Positions 6,813 to 15,244 of a stretch of 24,633 nucleotides of DNA are shown in pieces. Position numbers and translations under genes: made by a program. Every line of letters starts with the position of its first letter. Position 1 is the first letter of the stretch. The notes beneath the pieces are model-generated. The model saw only the letters and a program-made list of their open reading frames with translations, was not told the DNA's origin and did no database searches. Source of the DNA: RGIG5579 sp045531235 (lineage in GTDB: Bacteria > Bacillota > Clostridia > Oscillospirales > SIG627); contig JAZSDQ010000084.1 in assembly GCA_045531235.1 (NCBI GenBank), positions 1-24,633 of the forward strand. Direction: 5' to 3'.

Positions 6813-8186
6813 ATGGCAAAACGCGAAGTCAATATGCTGTCCGGCCCCATCGTCAAAGGCCTTTTGACCATTTCCTTACCTATTATGGTAATGAACGTCA
6901 TACAGAATCTTTTTAATATCATTGATATGACCATTCTGAAAAACTATGACGTGGGAACAGCAGTAGGCTCCGTAGGAGCTTGCGGCACACTCATCGGTCT
7001 TGTTACGGGGCTTCTCATCGGTATTGCTACAGGCGCCAACATCGTCATCGCCAAATACATCGGAAAAGGTGACAAAGAAGCGGTGGAGCGTAGCGTCGGT
7101 ACGGCAATGCTCTTTTCCGTCATCGGCGGTCTTATTTTAGCGGTGATCGGAATCGTTTTTGCTCGCCTCTTCCTCCGCTGGATGAAGTGCCCCGAAAGTC
7201 TGATGGACGGTGCGGTGCTTTATTTCCGTCTGTATTTTGTGGGCATTCCCATTCTTATGGTCTACAACTTCGCCGCCGGCATTCTTCGTTCTACAGGCGA
7301 TTCCCGCCGACCGATGATCTTTCTCACCGTAGGCGGTGTTTTAAAGGTGGTTTTCACTTTTATTTTCGTTCGTTTCTTCCGGTGGGGGGTAACAGGCGTT
7401 GCCCTCGCTACCATGATTTCCTGGGCGCTTTCCGCCTTTCTCGGAGTGCGCGCGCTTTTGAAAAGCGGCGGTGCGGTGCAGCTTTTCCCCAAACACCTGA
7501 AGATCTATTCCCACGAGCTTCGTGAGATCCTTGCCATCGGCGTTCCCGCAGGACTTCAGCAGTCCCTTTATTCCATTGCCAACGTGGTAATCAATACCAC
7601 CGTAAATACCTTCGGCGCTGCCGCCACCACAGGCCTTTCCGTCGCCAATAACTTTGACGGAATTCTGTATCAGATCGTTATGGCGCCCTCCTACGCCGTG
7701 GTTGCATACGTCAGCCAGAACGTAGGTGCAGGCAATCTTAAAAGGGCGCGTCAAGCCATTTCCCGCGGCATCCTCATTACCACGGCAATGGGTACGGTCT
7801 TTGGCTTTTTATCTGCCTTCTTCTCCAGAGAGCTTTCTTCCATTATGACGGCAGATCCCGCTGCTATTGAATTTTCCCGTCAGAAAATGATCGTCATTTC
7901 CACCACCTACTGGATCTGCGGCCTCAATGAAACCATGGGCGCATCCCTCCGCGGTATGGGAAGGAGTATGCTTGCAACGATCTCTACCATGGTCTATATG
8001 TGCTTCTTCCGCTTTTTCTGGGTATACTGTGTTTTCCCCTTTATGCCCGAGCAAAACCTCACTTACCTCTATCTCGTATGGCCTGTAGGCTGGATCCTTT
8101 CCATTGTTACCTTGCTTTTCTTCTATTATCCCACGATAAAAAAACTTTCTCGGAAACTTGCTGCTCCCACAGTAGCGCAGTGGTAA
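6813..8186 (+). CDS. MATE-family efflux transporter
   Basis: A 457-residue polytopic exporter with about 12 hydrophobic helices in two similar halves. The N-terminus (LSGPIVKGLLTISLPIMVMNVIQNLFNIIDM) is the typical MATE start: a short amphipathic stretch then helix 1 with the PIM and N-x-x-D features. The second half opens in the same manner (LREILAIGVPAGLQQSLYSIANVVIN). Known members expel cationic drugs, metabolites or peptides using Na+ or H+ gradients; the substrate here cannot be told from sequence. It sits nearest the NorM/DinF-like clostridial MATE proteins. It is first in a probable operon: 25 bases separate it from the desulfoferrodoxin gene, with no terminator between. The ATG at 6813 is preceded by GGGAG. 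Confidence 0.95.
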   Translation: MAKREVNMLSGPIVKGLLTISLPIMVMNVIQNLFNIIDMTILKNYDVGTAVGSVGACGTLIGLVTGLLIGIATGANIVIAKYIGKGDKEAVERSVGTAMLFSVIGGLILAVIGIVFARLFLRWMKCPESLMDGAVLYFRLYFVGIPILMVYNFAAGILRSTGDSRRPMIFLTVGGVLKVVFTFIFVRFFRWGVTGVALATMISWALSAFLGVRALLKSGGAVQLFPKHLKIYSHELREILAIGVPAGLQQSLYSIANVVINTTVNTFGAAATTGLSVANNFDGILYQIVMAPSYAVVAYVSQNVGAGNLKRARQAISRGILITTAMGTVFGFLSAFFSRELSSIMTADPAAIEFSRQKMIVISTTYWICGLNETMGASLRGMGRSMLATISTMVYMCFFRFFWVYCVFPFMPEQNLTYLYLVWPVGWILSIVTLLFFYYPTIKKLSRKLAAPTVAQW

Positions 8187-8211
8187 TATCAACAAATTAA
8201 GGAGAAAAAAT

Positions 8212-8829
8212 ATGAGCAAAAATAAGTTTTATATCTGCAAACACTGCGGTAATATCGCAGGCCTTGTTCACAACGCAGGCGTTCCCATGATGTGCTGCGG
8301 TCAGAAAATGGAGCCTATGGAGCCAAACACTGCCGAAGCTTCTGTAGAAAAGCACCTGCCCGTCGTAGAGGTTATTGACAACACGGTACTCGTTACCGTT
8401 GGCGAAACTCTTCACCCCATGGAAGAGGCGCACAGCATCCTTTGGGTATATCTTGAAACCGACAAAGGCGGACACAGAAAATGTCTGGACGTAGGTCGCG
8501 ATCCTTACGCCACCTTCATTCTTGCAGGAGAAAAGCCCTTGGCAGTATATGCGTACTGTAATCTTCACGGTCTTTGGAAAACCGAAGTGAAAGAGAAAAA
8601 GGTTTGTCCTCTTGCCCCCGTCAATACCAAATCCAAGGAGAATTACCCCGTTTGTATCTGCAACAACGTTTCCTATTTTGATATTCTCGATGCCATTCAC
8701 GACAGCAAGAAGATGGACGCACTTCTCGATGTCTTTGAAGCAGTAAAGAATACCACTCATTGCTCCACCGGCTGCGGCGGATGCTACGATAAGGTGATCC
8801 ACATCATTTCCGAAGCAATGTACGAATAA
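8212..8829 (+). CDS. Desulfoferrodoxin (superoxide reductase) with extra C-terminal Bfd-like [2Fe-2S] domain
   Basis: A 205-residue protein with three modules. Residues 1-38 are a desulforedoxin-type rubredoxin-like Fe site (Cys9, Cys12, Cys28, Cys29). Residues about 40-130 are the superoxide reductase core, with the expected Fe ligands in EKH (His48), HPMEEAH (His68, His74) and CNLH (Cys116, His119), plus Glu46-Lys47 of the catalytic loop. Usual class I proteins end near residue 125-130. Here about 70 residues follow, starting VCICNNVSYFDILDAI (Cys148, Cys150) and ending CSTGCGGCYDKVIHII (Cys184, Cys188, Cys191), the CxC...CxxC pattern of bacterioferritin-associated ferredoxin (Bfd-like, BFD [2Fe-2S]) domains. 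It should reduce superoxide to peroxide in the cytoplasm. The extra cluster may be a built-in electron donor (inference). A strong AAGGAG precedes the ATG. Confidence 0.95.
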   Translation: MSKNKFYICKHCGNIAGLVHNAGVPMMCCGQKMEPMEPNTAEASVEKHLPVVEVIDNTVLVTVGETLHPMEEAHSILWVYLETDKGGHRKCLDVGRDPYATFILAGEKPLAVYAYCNLHGLWKTEVKEKKVCPLAPVNTKSKENYPVCICNNVSYFDILDAIHDSKKMDALLDVFEAVKNTTHCSTGCGGCYDKVIHIISEAMYE

Positions 8830-8835
8830 ATCTTT

Positions 8836-9360
8836 ATGGAAATGCTTCTTTGCGAAAAGCTTTGTGACAAAAAGCTTCTTTCTCAGCTTCACGAGCTTTT
8901 GATCCTGGGGGATAAGGAATTTATCCCTCCCCTTTCTTCCCGTTCCTCCACCACACAGCAGGGGCTTCATTCTGCCCAAGGAAACGGAATCGAGCTTTAT
9001 TTTGAGGAAATGAAAGAGCAATCCTTTGTTCTCGCTCTCAAGGAAGATCGGCTTTGCGGCTTTATGTCCTTCAGAATCAACCACAAGGGGGCGCATATCG
9101 ACGAAAAGGAGAACCTTTACGCCTCCACCTCCGTCGTTCATCCCGATTTTCGGGGACAGGGACTAATGACAAGCTTTTACAAGGAAATGATCAAGGCCTA
9201 TCCCAAAAAGCCCATTTACACCCGCACCTGGCACGAAAACTACGGTCACCTCAAGGTGCTTGGCCGTCTTGGCTTTCGTCAGATCGAATTTCTGGAAAAC
9301 GATCGCGGCAATGGAATCCACACCGTTTATTATTGCCGTAAGCCTGACGAGGAAAAATAA
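8836..9360 (+). CDS. GNAT-family N-acetyltransferase
   Basis: A 174-residue acyl-CoA-dependent acetyltransferase. The acetyl-CoA binding motif A is visible as STSVVHPDFRGQGLMTSFY (RGQGLM, around residue 110). A preceding beta strand contains LCGFMSFRIN, and a C-terminal region (RTWHENYGHLKVLGRLGFRQIEFLEN) matches the last strand-helix pair of the fold. The HENYGH-LGRLGF segment resembles GNAT enzymes of small-molecule type. The substrate cannot be inferred. It starts six bases after the desulfoferrodoxin stop and lacks a clear ribosome binding site, so it probably depends on translational coupling. It ends the operon before a strong terminator. A role in detoxification alongside the exporter is possible but unproven. 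Confidence 0.88.
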   Translation: MEMLLCEKLCDKKLLSQLHELLILGDKEFIPPLSSRSSTTQQGLHSAQGNGIELYFEEMKEQSFVLALKEDRLCGFMSFRINHKGAHIDEKENLYASTSVVHPDFRGQGLMTSFYKEMIKAYPKKPIYTRTWHENYGHLKVLGRLGFRQIEFLENDRGNGIHTVYYCRKPDEEK

Positions 9361-9370
9361 GTACAGAAAA

Positions 9371-9398
9371 AAAGACTCCTACCGAGTAGGAGTCTTTT
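9371..9398. terminator. Bidirectional intrinsic terminator
   Basis: Stem GACTCCTAC/GTAGGAGTC with loop CGA (9374-9394), flanked by A and T runs that extend the pairing. It separates the convergent GNAT and upp genes. Confidence 0.92.
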
Positions 9399-9408
9399 CT
9401 TATATTAC

Positions 9409-10050
9409 TTATTTCGTGCCGAAAAGGCGGTCGCCGGCATCGCCGAGACCGGGGAGAATATAGCAGTTTTCATTAAGACCTCGATCCAGGGTAGAAACAT
9501 AGATGTGAACGTCGGGGTGAGTTTCCGCCACGCGGCTGACGCCCTCAGGAGCGCCGATGATCGCCATAAACTTGATCTGCTTGCAACCGCGTTCCTTCAG
9601 CTTCTGAATGGCGTCGCACGCACTGCCGCCGGTAGCAAGCATAGGATCGACCACAAGCACTACCTTTTCTTCAATACCGTCGGGAAGCTTGCAATAATAC
9701 TCGCAGGGCTCCATGGTTTCCTCGTCGCGGTAAAGGCCGATATGACCCACTCTCGCCGAGGGGAAGAGCACGTGAATACCGTTGACCATACCAAGTCCTG
9801 CACGCAGGATCGGAACGATCACAATGGCGTTATCTTTCACCATGTGTTGGGTGCAGGTTTCCAAAGGAGTTTTTACCTGACATTCTACGGTAGGGATCCC
9901 CTCACGGAGACACTCATAGGTCATCAGCGTGGTGATCTCCTCCACCAGCTCGCGAAACTCCTTCATACTGGTCTTTTCATTTCTGAGAATGGCGATCTTG
10001 TGGCGGATGAGGGGGTGATCAAAAATCGTTACGTTGGGGTACTGTTTCAT
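9409..10050 (-). CDS. upp: Uracil phosphoribosyltransferase
   Basis: Converts uracil and PRPP to UMP in the cytoplasm (pyrimidine salvage). The 213-residue product carries the PRPP loop VVDPMLATGGSA (residues 133-144), IVPILRAGLGMVNG (from about 78), and the C-terminal uracil-binding segment ILPGLGDAGDRLFGT. I chose the ATG at 10050 (MKQYPNVTIFDHPL) because homologues begin there (about 209 residues) and CGAGG lies just upstream; a longer in-frame start at 10086 would add 12 residues overlapping the uraA end. It lies 13 bases downstream of the uracil permease gene on the same strand, so import and phosphoribosylation are cotranscribed. Confidence 0.97.
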   Translation of the reverse strand: MKQYPNVTIFDHPLIRHKIAILRNEKTSMKEFRELVEEITTLMTYECLREGIPTVECQVKTPLETCTQHMVKDNAIVIVPILRAGLGMVNGIHVLFPSARVGHIGLYRDEETMEPCEYYCKLPDGIEEKVVLVVDPMLATGGSACDAIQKLKERGCKQIKFMAIIGAPEGVSRVAETHPDVHIYVSTLDRGLNENCYILPGLGDAGDRLFGTK

Positions 10051-10063
10051 TTTTTGGCCTCGT

Positions 10064-11410
10064 TTATTTCTTTCTGTGAAGTACAATGTTGGTGATAATG
10101 CCGAGAATCAAAGCACAAGCGATGGTGGTAAGAGTTACCTTGCCGAAGGAAACGCTCAGTCCGCCGATACCGGGGATCAGAATGGAAGAAACAACAAAGA
10201 GGTTGGAACTGTCACCCAAATCTACCTGCTGAATCATCTTCAGACCGGAAACGGCGATAAATCCGTAAAGCGCTACACAAACGCCGCCCATAACACAGTT
10301 GGGAATGGAGGCAAGGAAGGTAACGAAGGGGCCGAAGAAGGAGATGACCATACACATAATTGCGGCGGTGGTAATGGTTACAACCGATGCGTTTTTGGTA
10401 ATGGCAACACAGCCTACGCTTTCGCCGTAGGTGGTATTGGGACAACCGCCGAAGAAGGCGCCTGCCATAGAACCGACACCGTCGCCAAGGAGAGTGCGGT
10501 GAAGACCGGGATCCTCAAGAAGATCCTTATCAATGATGGAGGAAAGGTTCTTGTGGTCAGCGATATGCTCAGCAAATACAACAAATGCAACGGGGATATA
10601 CGCTACAGCTACGGTAGCAAGGTAAGCTCCGTCTACGTCGCCGGTGCCCTTGATGGCTTCCACAAAGGAGAACGCGGGAACGGCAAAGATCTGCATTTCC
10701 TTGAACGCTGCAAAATTGATCACCTGAAGCGCGGTATTATCCGTTGCAATGCCGATGACGGTGAAAATGGTGGCTATCACATAGCCTACGAGAATACCAA
10801 GAATGAAGGGAATGAGCTTTGCCATCTTTTTGCCGTATACGGAGAAAGCAAAAATGGAATACAAGGTTGCAAGGCCGCAGATCAAAGCAACGTAGGGGCT
10901 GCACGCGGAAACCATTACGCCTTCCACTTCTACCATAACTTTACCGGTCGTAAGATCGTTCACTGCATTTACAGCAAGAGAAAGACCGATGAGCGCTACC
11001 GTCGGGCCGATAACAACGGTGGGCATCAGCTTATTGATCCAGCCAACACCTACGAACTTAATGATCATTGCGATCACAACGTATACAAGACCTGCGAAAA
11101 TCGCGCCGATAATAATACCTGCATAGCCTGCGGAAGCCGTAGCAGCGCCGCCGAAAGCTGCGAACATAGAACCGATAAATGCAAAGGATGAACCGAGGAA
11201 CACGGGACTGCGGAACTTAGTGAAAAGCTGGTAAACCAAAGTGCCCACGCCTGCGCCGAACAATGCGGCGGACTGGCTCATTCCGTTGCCGATGATGGCA
11301 GGAACCAAAATGGTGGCTGCAAGAATGGCAAGCACCTGCTGGAATGCGAAGATCAGCATGCTGCCGAATTTTGGTTTGTCGTGGATGTCATAGACAAGCT
11401 TCTTATCCAT
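10064..11410 (-). CDS. uraA: Uracil permease, NCS2 family
   Basis: A 448-residue membrane nucleobase transporter. Hallmarks are QQVLAILAATILVP (about 25-37), FAEHIADH (279-286, with Glu281) and GCPNTTYGES (322-331, with Glu330). The two glutamates correspond to uracil-contacting positions in UraA-type proteins. About 14 hydrophobic segments are present. The ORF extends to 11491, but I take the ATG at 11410 (MDKKLVYDIHDKPKFG): it fits family alignments, has AGAGGGA upstream, and the promoter at 11463-11491 would place the transcript start downstream of the longer start. The gene pairs with upp, which makes uracil the likely substrate. I did not see a PyrR-type RNA attenuator in the roughly 45-base leader. 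Confidence 0.95.
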   Translation of the reverse strand: MDKKLVYDIHDKPKFGSMLIFAFQQVLAILAATILVPAIIGNGMSQSAALFGAGVGTLVYQLFTKFRSPVFLGSSFAFIGSMFAAFGGAATASAGYAGIIIGAIFAGLVYVVIAMIIKFVGVGWINKLMPTVVIGPTVALIGLSLAVNAVNDLTTGKVMVEVEGVMVSACSPYVALICGLATLYSIFAFSVYGKKMAKLIPFILGILVGYVIATIFTVIGIATDNTALQVINFAAFKEMQIFAVPAFSFVEAIKGTGDVDGAYLATVAVAYIPVAFVVFAEHIADHKNLSSIIDKDLLEDPGLHRTLLGDGVGSMAGAFFGGCPNTTYGESVGCVAITKNASVVTITTAAIMCMVISFFGPFVTFLASIPNCVMGGVCVALYGFIAVSGLKMIQQVDLGDSSNLFVVSSILIPGIGGLSVSFGKVTLTTIACALILGIITNIVLHRKK

Positions 11411-11462
11411 AATAATATCCCTCTTTTTTTGCTTATTATAAGGCATTGGCCTCATTGCATCC

Positions 11463-11491
11463 ATTGTACCATATACTTTTTCAAATTTCAA
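11463..11491 (-). promoter_or_regulatory. Promoter of the uraA-upp operon
   Basis: On the minus strand, TTGAAA (11486-11491), 17-base spacer, TACAAT (11463-11468) with TGG before the -10. The transcript would start near 11456 and lead to uraA. It lies just after the hydrogenase terminator. Confidence 0.8.
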
Positions 11492-11535
11492 ACATTATTG
11501 ACATTTTTTTCAAAAAAATTTCATTTTTGTGGTAA

Positions 11536-11565
11536 TAAAAAAGAGCTTCGCGAAAGCGAAGCTCT
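11536..11565 (-). terminator. Intrinsic terminator of the hydrogenase operon
   Basis: Ten-base stem AGAGCTTCGC/GCGAAGCTCT (11542-11565) with a four-base loop (GAAA as read on the plus strand, TTTC on the transcribed minus strand), followed on the minus strand by a T run. It lies 10 bases after the hydA stop codon. Confidence 0.93.
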
Positions 11566-11575
11566 TTTTGTTTCT

Positions 11576-13345
11576 TTAGATCTCAGGGAAACACTCTCTT
11601 GCTGCATACTCGGTATGAAGCAGTTCGTGTGCCAGGTGAGAGTTGGGCTCGCCAAGGAACTGATCGTACAGAGCCTTGATCTGGGGGTTGTTGTGAGACT
11701 GACGAAGAGTCTGTCTTTCATCCTCAGAGTAGAGGGCTGCAGCACGCTTAGCCTTGTAGGTGTCCATAATGTCAAGGTCCTCGTTGGGGAGGAAGCACTC
11801 TCTGACATAAGGCTGGCCGCCGCCGTTGATACAACCGCCGGGACAACCCATGATCTCAATGAAGTGATACTTGCTCTTGCCTGCACGGATATCGTCAAGG
11901 AGAACCTTAGCGTTCTTCATACCGTGAGCTACTGCAATGTTGATGGTCTGACCGTTCAGATCAAGGCTTGCTTCCTTGATACCGTCAAAGCCACGGGCAG
12001 CCTCAAACTTCACACCTTCGATTTCCTTGCCGGTGAGAACGAAGTGAGCAGTACGAACTGCAGCTTCCATAACGCCGCCGGTAACACCGAAGATAACGCC
12101 TGCACCGGTGTATTCACCGATCAGGTCCATATCAAATTCTTCATCGGGAAGTTTATTGAAGTTGATACCGCTTCTCTTAATGAGTTTGCCAAGCTCTCTG
12201 GTGGTGAGAACTGCATCTACGTCCTTAAGACCGCGGGTCTTGAGCTGTTCGCGCTCTGCTTCGTTCTTCTTGGAAGAGCAGGGCATTACGGAAACAACGA
12301 ACAGATCTTCTGCCTTGATGCCTGCCTTCTCAGCCCAGAAGTGCTTCAGAACAGCGCCCATCATTTCATGAGGAGATTTGCAGGAGGACAGGTGGCCGAG
12401 GAGATCGCCGAAGCGAAGCTCAGCGTAGTTGACCCATCCGGGAGAGCAGGAAGTGATCATGGGAAGCTTACCGCCGTTCTTGATTCTTCCAAGGAGCTCG
12501 GTAGCTTCTTCCATAATGGTAAGGTCAGCTGCAAAGTTGGTATCAAATACCTTCTTGAAACCGAGTCTTCTCAGAGCGGCAACCATCTTACCGGTAACGG
12601 GAGTGCCGATCTTCATGCCGAATTCTTCGCCGAGAGCAGCTCTGACTGCAGGAGCGGTCTGAACGACCACGTACTTGCCCTGAGCCATCGCAGCGTCAAC
12701 CTTAGCAATATCGTTCTTTTCCATGAGAGCGCCGGTGGGACATACGTTGATACACTGGCCGCACATGATACAGGGGGACTTATCAAAGGTTCTGTTCTGA
12801 GCAGGTCCGATGATGGTCTTGAAACCTCTGTTCTGGAAGGTGAGAACGCCGTCGCCGTGAGCGTTTGCGCAGCGAGCAACACATCTGCCGCAAAGTACAC
12901 ACTTGGAAGTGTCGCGAACGATTGCGGGAGTTACATCATCATAAGTGGTAGGAGTCTGAGTGCCGCGGAACATACCTTCGCGAGCACCGGTGAGTCTTGC
13001 CACGTGGAGAAGTTCGCACTTCTCATTCTTATCGCACTGCTGGCACTGCATGGAGTGGTTGGAAAGAAGAAGCTCAACGGAAGCTCTTCTTGCAGCAGTT
13101 GCTTTGGGAGAAGAAATAATGATTTCCATTCCCTCGTTTACGGGGTATACGCAGGAAGCAACAAGGCCTCTGGCGCCAACTACCTCTACCAGACAAACAC
13201 GGCAGGAACCTCTGTTGCATTCGCCGTGGTTGAATGCGCAAAGAGAAGGAATTTCATAGCCGCAGCTTCTGGCGGCTTCCAGAACGGTCATTCCCGCTTC
13301 AACCTGATAGGGAATGCCTTCGATTTTAATGTTAATTTTAGCCAT
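11576..13345 (-). CDS. hydA: [FeFe] hydrogenase catalytic subunit HydA/HndD
   Basis: A 589-residue cytoplasmic hydrogenase that makes or uses H2. Domain order: N-terminal plant-type [2Fe-2S] (Cys36, 48, 51, 65); His-ligated [4Fe-4S] (His97, Cys101, 104, 110); two ferredoxin clusters (Cys149-159 and Cys192-202); the H-cluster domain; and the small-subunit-like C-terminus. H-cluster motifs are L1 TSCSPGW (298-304), L2 MPCSSKKNEAE (from 354), and L3 EIMGCPGGCINGGGQP (from 497). The canonical L1 reads TSCCPxW, so the second Cys is Ser here (see findings). It is the last gene after NuoE-like and NuoF-like subunits, the arrangement of the electron-bifurcating HydABC or NAD(P)-linked Hnd enzymes. 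The ATG follows HydB by 15 bases with a GGAGG-type site in the gap. Maturation genes hydE, hydF and hydG are not in the window. Confidence 0.96.
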   Translation of the reverse strand: MAKINIKIEGIPYQVEAGMTVLEAARSCGYEIPSLCAFNHGECNRGSCRVCLVEVVGARGLVASCVYPVNEGMEIIISSPKATAARRASVELLLSNHSMQCQQCDKNEKCELLHVARLTGAREGMFRGTQTPTTYDDVTPAIVRDTSKCVLCGRCVARCANAHGDGVLTFQNRGFKTIIGPAQNRTFDKSPCIMCGQCINVCPTGALMEKNDIAKVDAAMAQGKYVVVQTAPAVRAALGEEFGMKIGTPVTGKMVAALRRLGFKKVFDTNFAADLTIMEEATELLGRIKNGGKLPMITSCSPGWVNYAELRFGDLLGHLSSCKSPHEMMGAVLKHFWAEKAGIKAEDLFVVSVMPCSSKKNEAEREQLKTRGLKDVDAVLTTRELGKLIKRSGINFNKLPDEEFDMDLIGEYTGAGVIFGVTGGVMEAAVRTAHFVLTGKEIEGVKFEAARGFDGIKEASLDLNGQTINIAVAHGMKNAKVLLDDIRAGKSKYHFIEIMGCPGGCINGGGQPYVRECFLPNEDLDIMDTYKAKRAAALYSEDERQTLRQSHNNPQIKALYDQFLGEPNSHLAHELLHTEYAARECFPEI

Positions 13346-13360
13346 TTCCGATTTTCCTCC

Positions 13361-15244
13361 TTATTTCTTTACGATTGCCTGGAACTTACAAGAAGAGATA
13401 CACATACCGCACTTCACGCACTTTTCAGCGTTGATCTGGTAGGAAGGAAGCTTCTTACCGGGAGCGGTGTAATCGGTCTTTTGGATCGCATCCACAGGAC
13501 ATGCTCTGGCGCAAACGCCGCAGCCGAAGCACTTATCCTGCTCGATCACGTATCTCATCAGGTTCTTGCAAACCTTAGCGGGGCATTCCTTCTTTTCGAT
13601 GTGAGCGATATACTCATCACGGAAAGCGGCAAGGGTGGAAAGAACGGGGTTCGCTGCAGTCTGACCGAGAGCGCAGAGAGAACCGGTCTTAATGGTGTTG
13701 GCAAGCTCCTCAAGCTCTTCCAGATCCTTCATGGTAGCCTTACCATCGGTGATCTTGTTCAGATACTCAAGAAGACGCTTGGTACCGATACGGCAGGGAG
13801 AACACTTACCGCAGGATTCGTCGCAGATAAATTCCATATAGAATTTAGCAACGTCTACCATACAGTTGTCTTCGTCCATAACGATGGCACCGCCGGAGCC
13901 CATCATGGATCCCTTGGCAACCAGGTTGTCAAAGTCAATGGGGGTGTCAAGATCTTTTTCGGTCAAGCATCCGCCGGAAGGACCACCGGTCTGGATTGCC
14001 TTGAACTTCTTGCCACCGGGGATACCGCCGCCGATATCATATATGAGCTCGCGCAAGGTAGTACCCATGGGGATTTCTACAAGACCTACGTTGTTGATCT
14101 TACCGCCGAGAGCAAATACCTTGGTACCGCGGCTTCTTTCGGTGCCGTACTTGGTAATGGAATCTGCGCCGTTACGGAGAACATAAGGAACGCAAGCCAG
14201 AGTTTCTACATTGTTTACGATGGTGGGGCATTCCCACAGCCCCTTTACTGCAGGGAAAGGAGGACGGGGACGGGGCATACCTCTCTGACCCTCAATGGAG
14301 TTGAGAAGTGCGGTTTCCTCGCCGCATACGAAGGCGCCGGCACCCAGACGGATGTGAGCGCGGAAGCAGAAGTCGGTTCCGAGAATGTTATCGCCGAGAA
14401 GACCCAGCTCTTCTGCCTGCTGGATCGCCAGTTTCAAGCGATTTACAGCGATGGGATACTCGGCACGAACGTAGAAGTAACCGTTCTGTGCGCCAATAGC
14501 ATAACCTGCAATCGCCATACCTTCAATAACTGCAAGGGGGTTACCCTCGAGGATGGAACGGTCCATAAATGCGCCGGGGTCACCCTCGTCACCGTTACAA
14601 ACCACATACTTTTCTCCATCGGGCTGATCGTAAGCAAACTGCCACTTTCTACCGGTGGGGAATCCACCGCCGCCACGTCCGCGGAGGCCGGAATCCAGTA
14701 CTTCCTTGATAACGTCGGCACGATCCATCTTCAGAGCACGCGCGAGACCCTTGAATGCCTCAGCGCCAAGCGCTTCGTTGATATCTTCGGGGTTGATAGA
14801 GCCGCATCCGAAGAGGGATACTCTCACCTGCTTCTTGTAGAAGGTGATATCCTCCTGCTTTGCGATCTTTTCCTGCGTGGTGGGGCCAACGTAAAGAAGT
14901 CTTTCGATAACCTCGCCGCCGATCAGATCCTTCTCAACGATCTCTTCTACATCGTCAATGGTGACGAGTCTGTAAAGAGTGTCTTCGGGATAGATTTTAA
15001 CGAAAGGACCCTGAGAGCAGAAACCGAAGCAACCAACCTGGTTAACGGTAACTTTATCGGAAAGGCCCTTTTCTTCAATGAGCTGTTTCAGCTTTGCCTG
15101 GATCTCGGCAGAGTTGGAGGAAAGACAGCCGGTACCGCCGCAAAGTACGACAGCGCGCTTACCGCTTTCGCCCTGGAACTTGCCTTCCATGCACTTGGCA
15201 CACTGTGCCTGTTTTGCTTCCAGTTCTTCAAATGTTTTAATCAT
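13361..15244 (-). CDS. hydB: Hydrogenase NAD(H)/FMN subunit HydB/HndC (NuoF-like)
   Basis: A 627-residue flavoprotein subunit. An N-terminal thioredoxin-like [2Fe-2S] domain (Cys35, 40, 72, 76) is fused to a NuoF core with the FMN/NADH region GLRGRGGGGFPTGRKW (187-201), then a [4Fe-4S] site CGKCSPCR (478-485) with Cys524. The C-terminus carries two ferredoxin clusters (Cys572-582, Cys609-619). The family oxidises or reduces NADH and splits electrons between ferredoxin and the hydrogenase subunit. In D. fructosovorans the thioredoxin-like part is a separate HndB; here it is fused, as in the Thermotoga-type HydB. An extra CAKC pair (Cys15, Cys18) lies before the first domain. The gene overlaps hydC by four bases (ATGA). 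Confidence 0.97.
   Translation of the reverse strand: MIKTFEELEAKQAQCAKCMEGKFQGESGKRAVVLCGGTGCLSSNSAEIQAKLKQLIEEKGLSDKVTVNQVGCFGFCSQGPFVKIYPEDTLYRLVTIDDVEEIVEKDLIGGEVIERLLYVGPTTQEKIAKQEDITFYKKQVRVSLFGCGSINPEDINEALGAEAFKGLARALKMDRADVIKEVLDSGLRGRGGGGFPTGRKWQFAYDQPDGEKYVVCNGDEGDPGAFMDRSILEGNPLAVIEGMAIAGYAIGAQNGYFYVRAEYPIAVNRLKLAIQQAEELGLLGDNILGTDFCFRAHIRLGAGAFVCGEETALLNSIEGQRGMPRPRPPFPAVKGLWECPTIVNNVETLACVPYVLRNGADSITKYGTERSRGTKVFALGGKINNVGLVEIPMGTTLRELIYDIGGGIPGGKKFKAIQTGGPSGGCLTEKDLDTPIDFDNLVAKGSMMGSGGAIVMDEDNCMVDVAKFYMEFICDESCGKCSPCRIGTKRLLEYLNKITDGKATMKDLEELEELANTIKTGSLCALGQTAANPVLSTLAAFRDEYIAHIEKKECPAKVCKNLMRYVIEQDKCFGCGVCARACPVDAIQKTDYTAPGKKLPSYQINAEKCVKCGMCISSCKFQAIVKK

Noticed and set aside
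8197..9141. 314-codon minus-strand frame over the desulfoferrodoxin and GNAT genes
   Set aside because: Antisense shadow; the plus strand has intact metal-ligand and acetyl-CoA motifs.
10034..11191. 385-codon plus-strand frame over uraA
   Set aside because: Composition is Asn/Gly/Lys-rich with no hydrophobic core; uraA on the other strand is unmistakable.
11411..11462. PyrR-type or other riboswitch in the uraA leader
   Set aside because: The leader is only about 45 bases and shows a single weak hairpin without an antiterminator/terminator pair.
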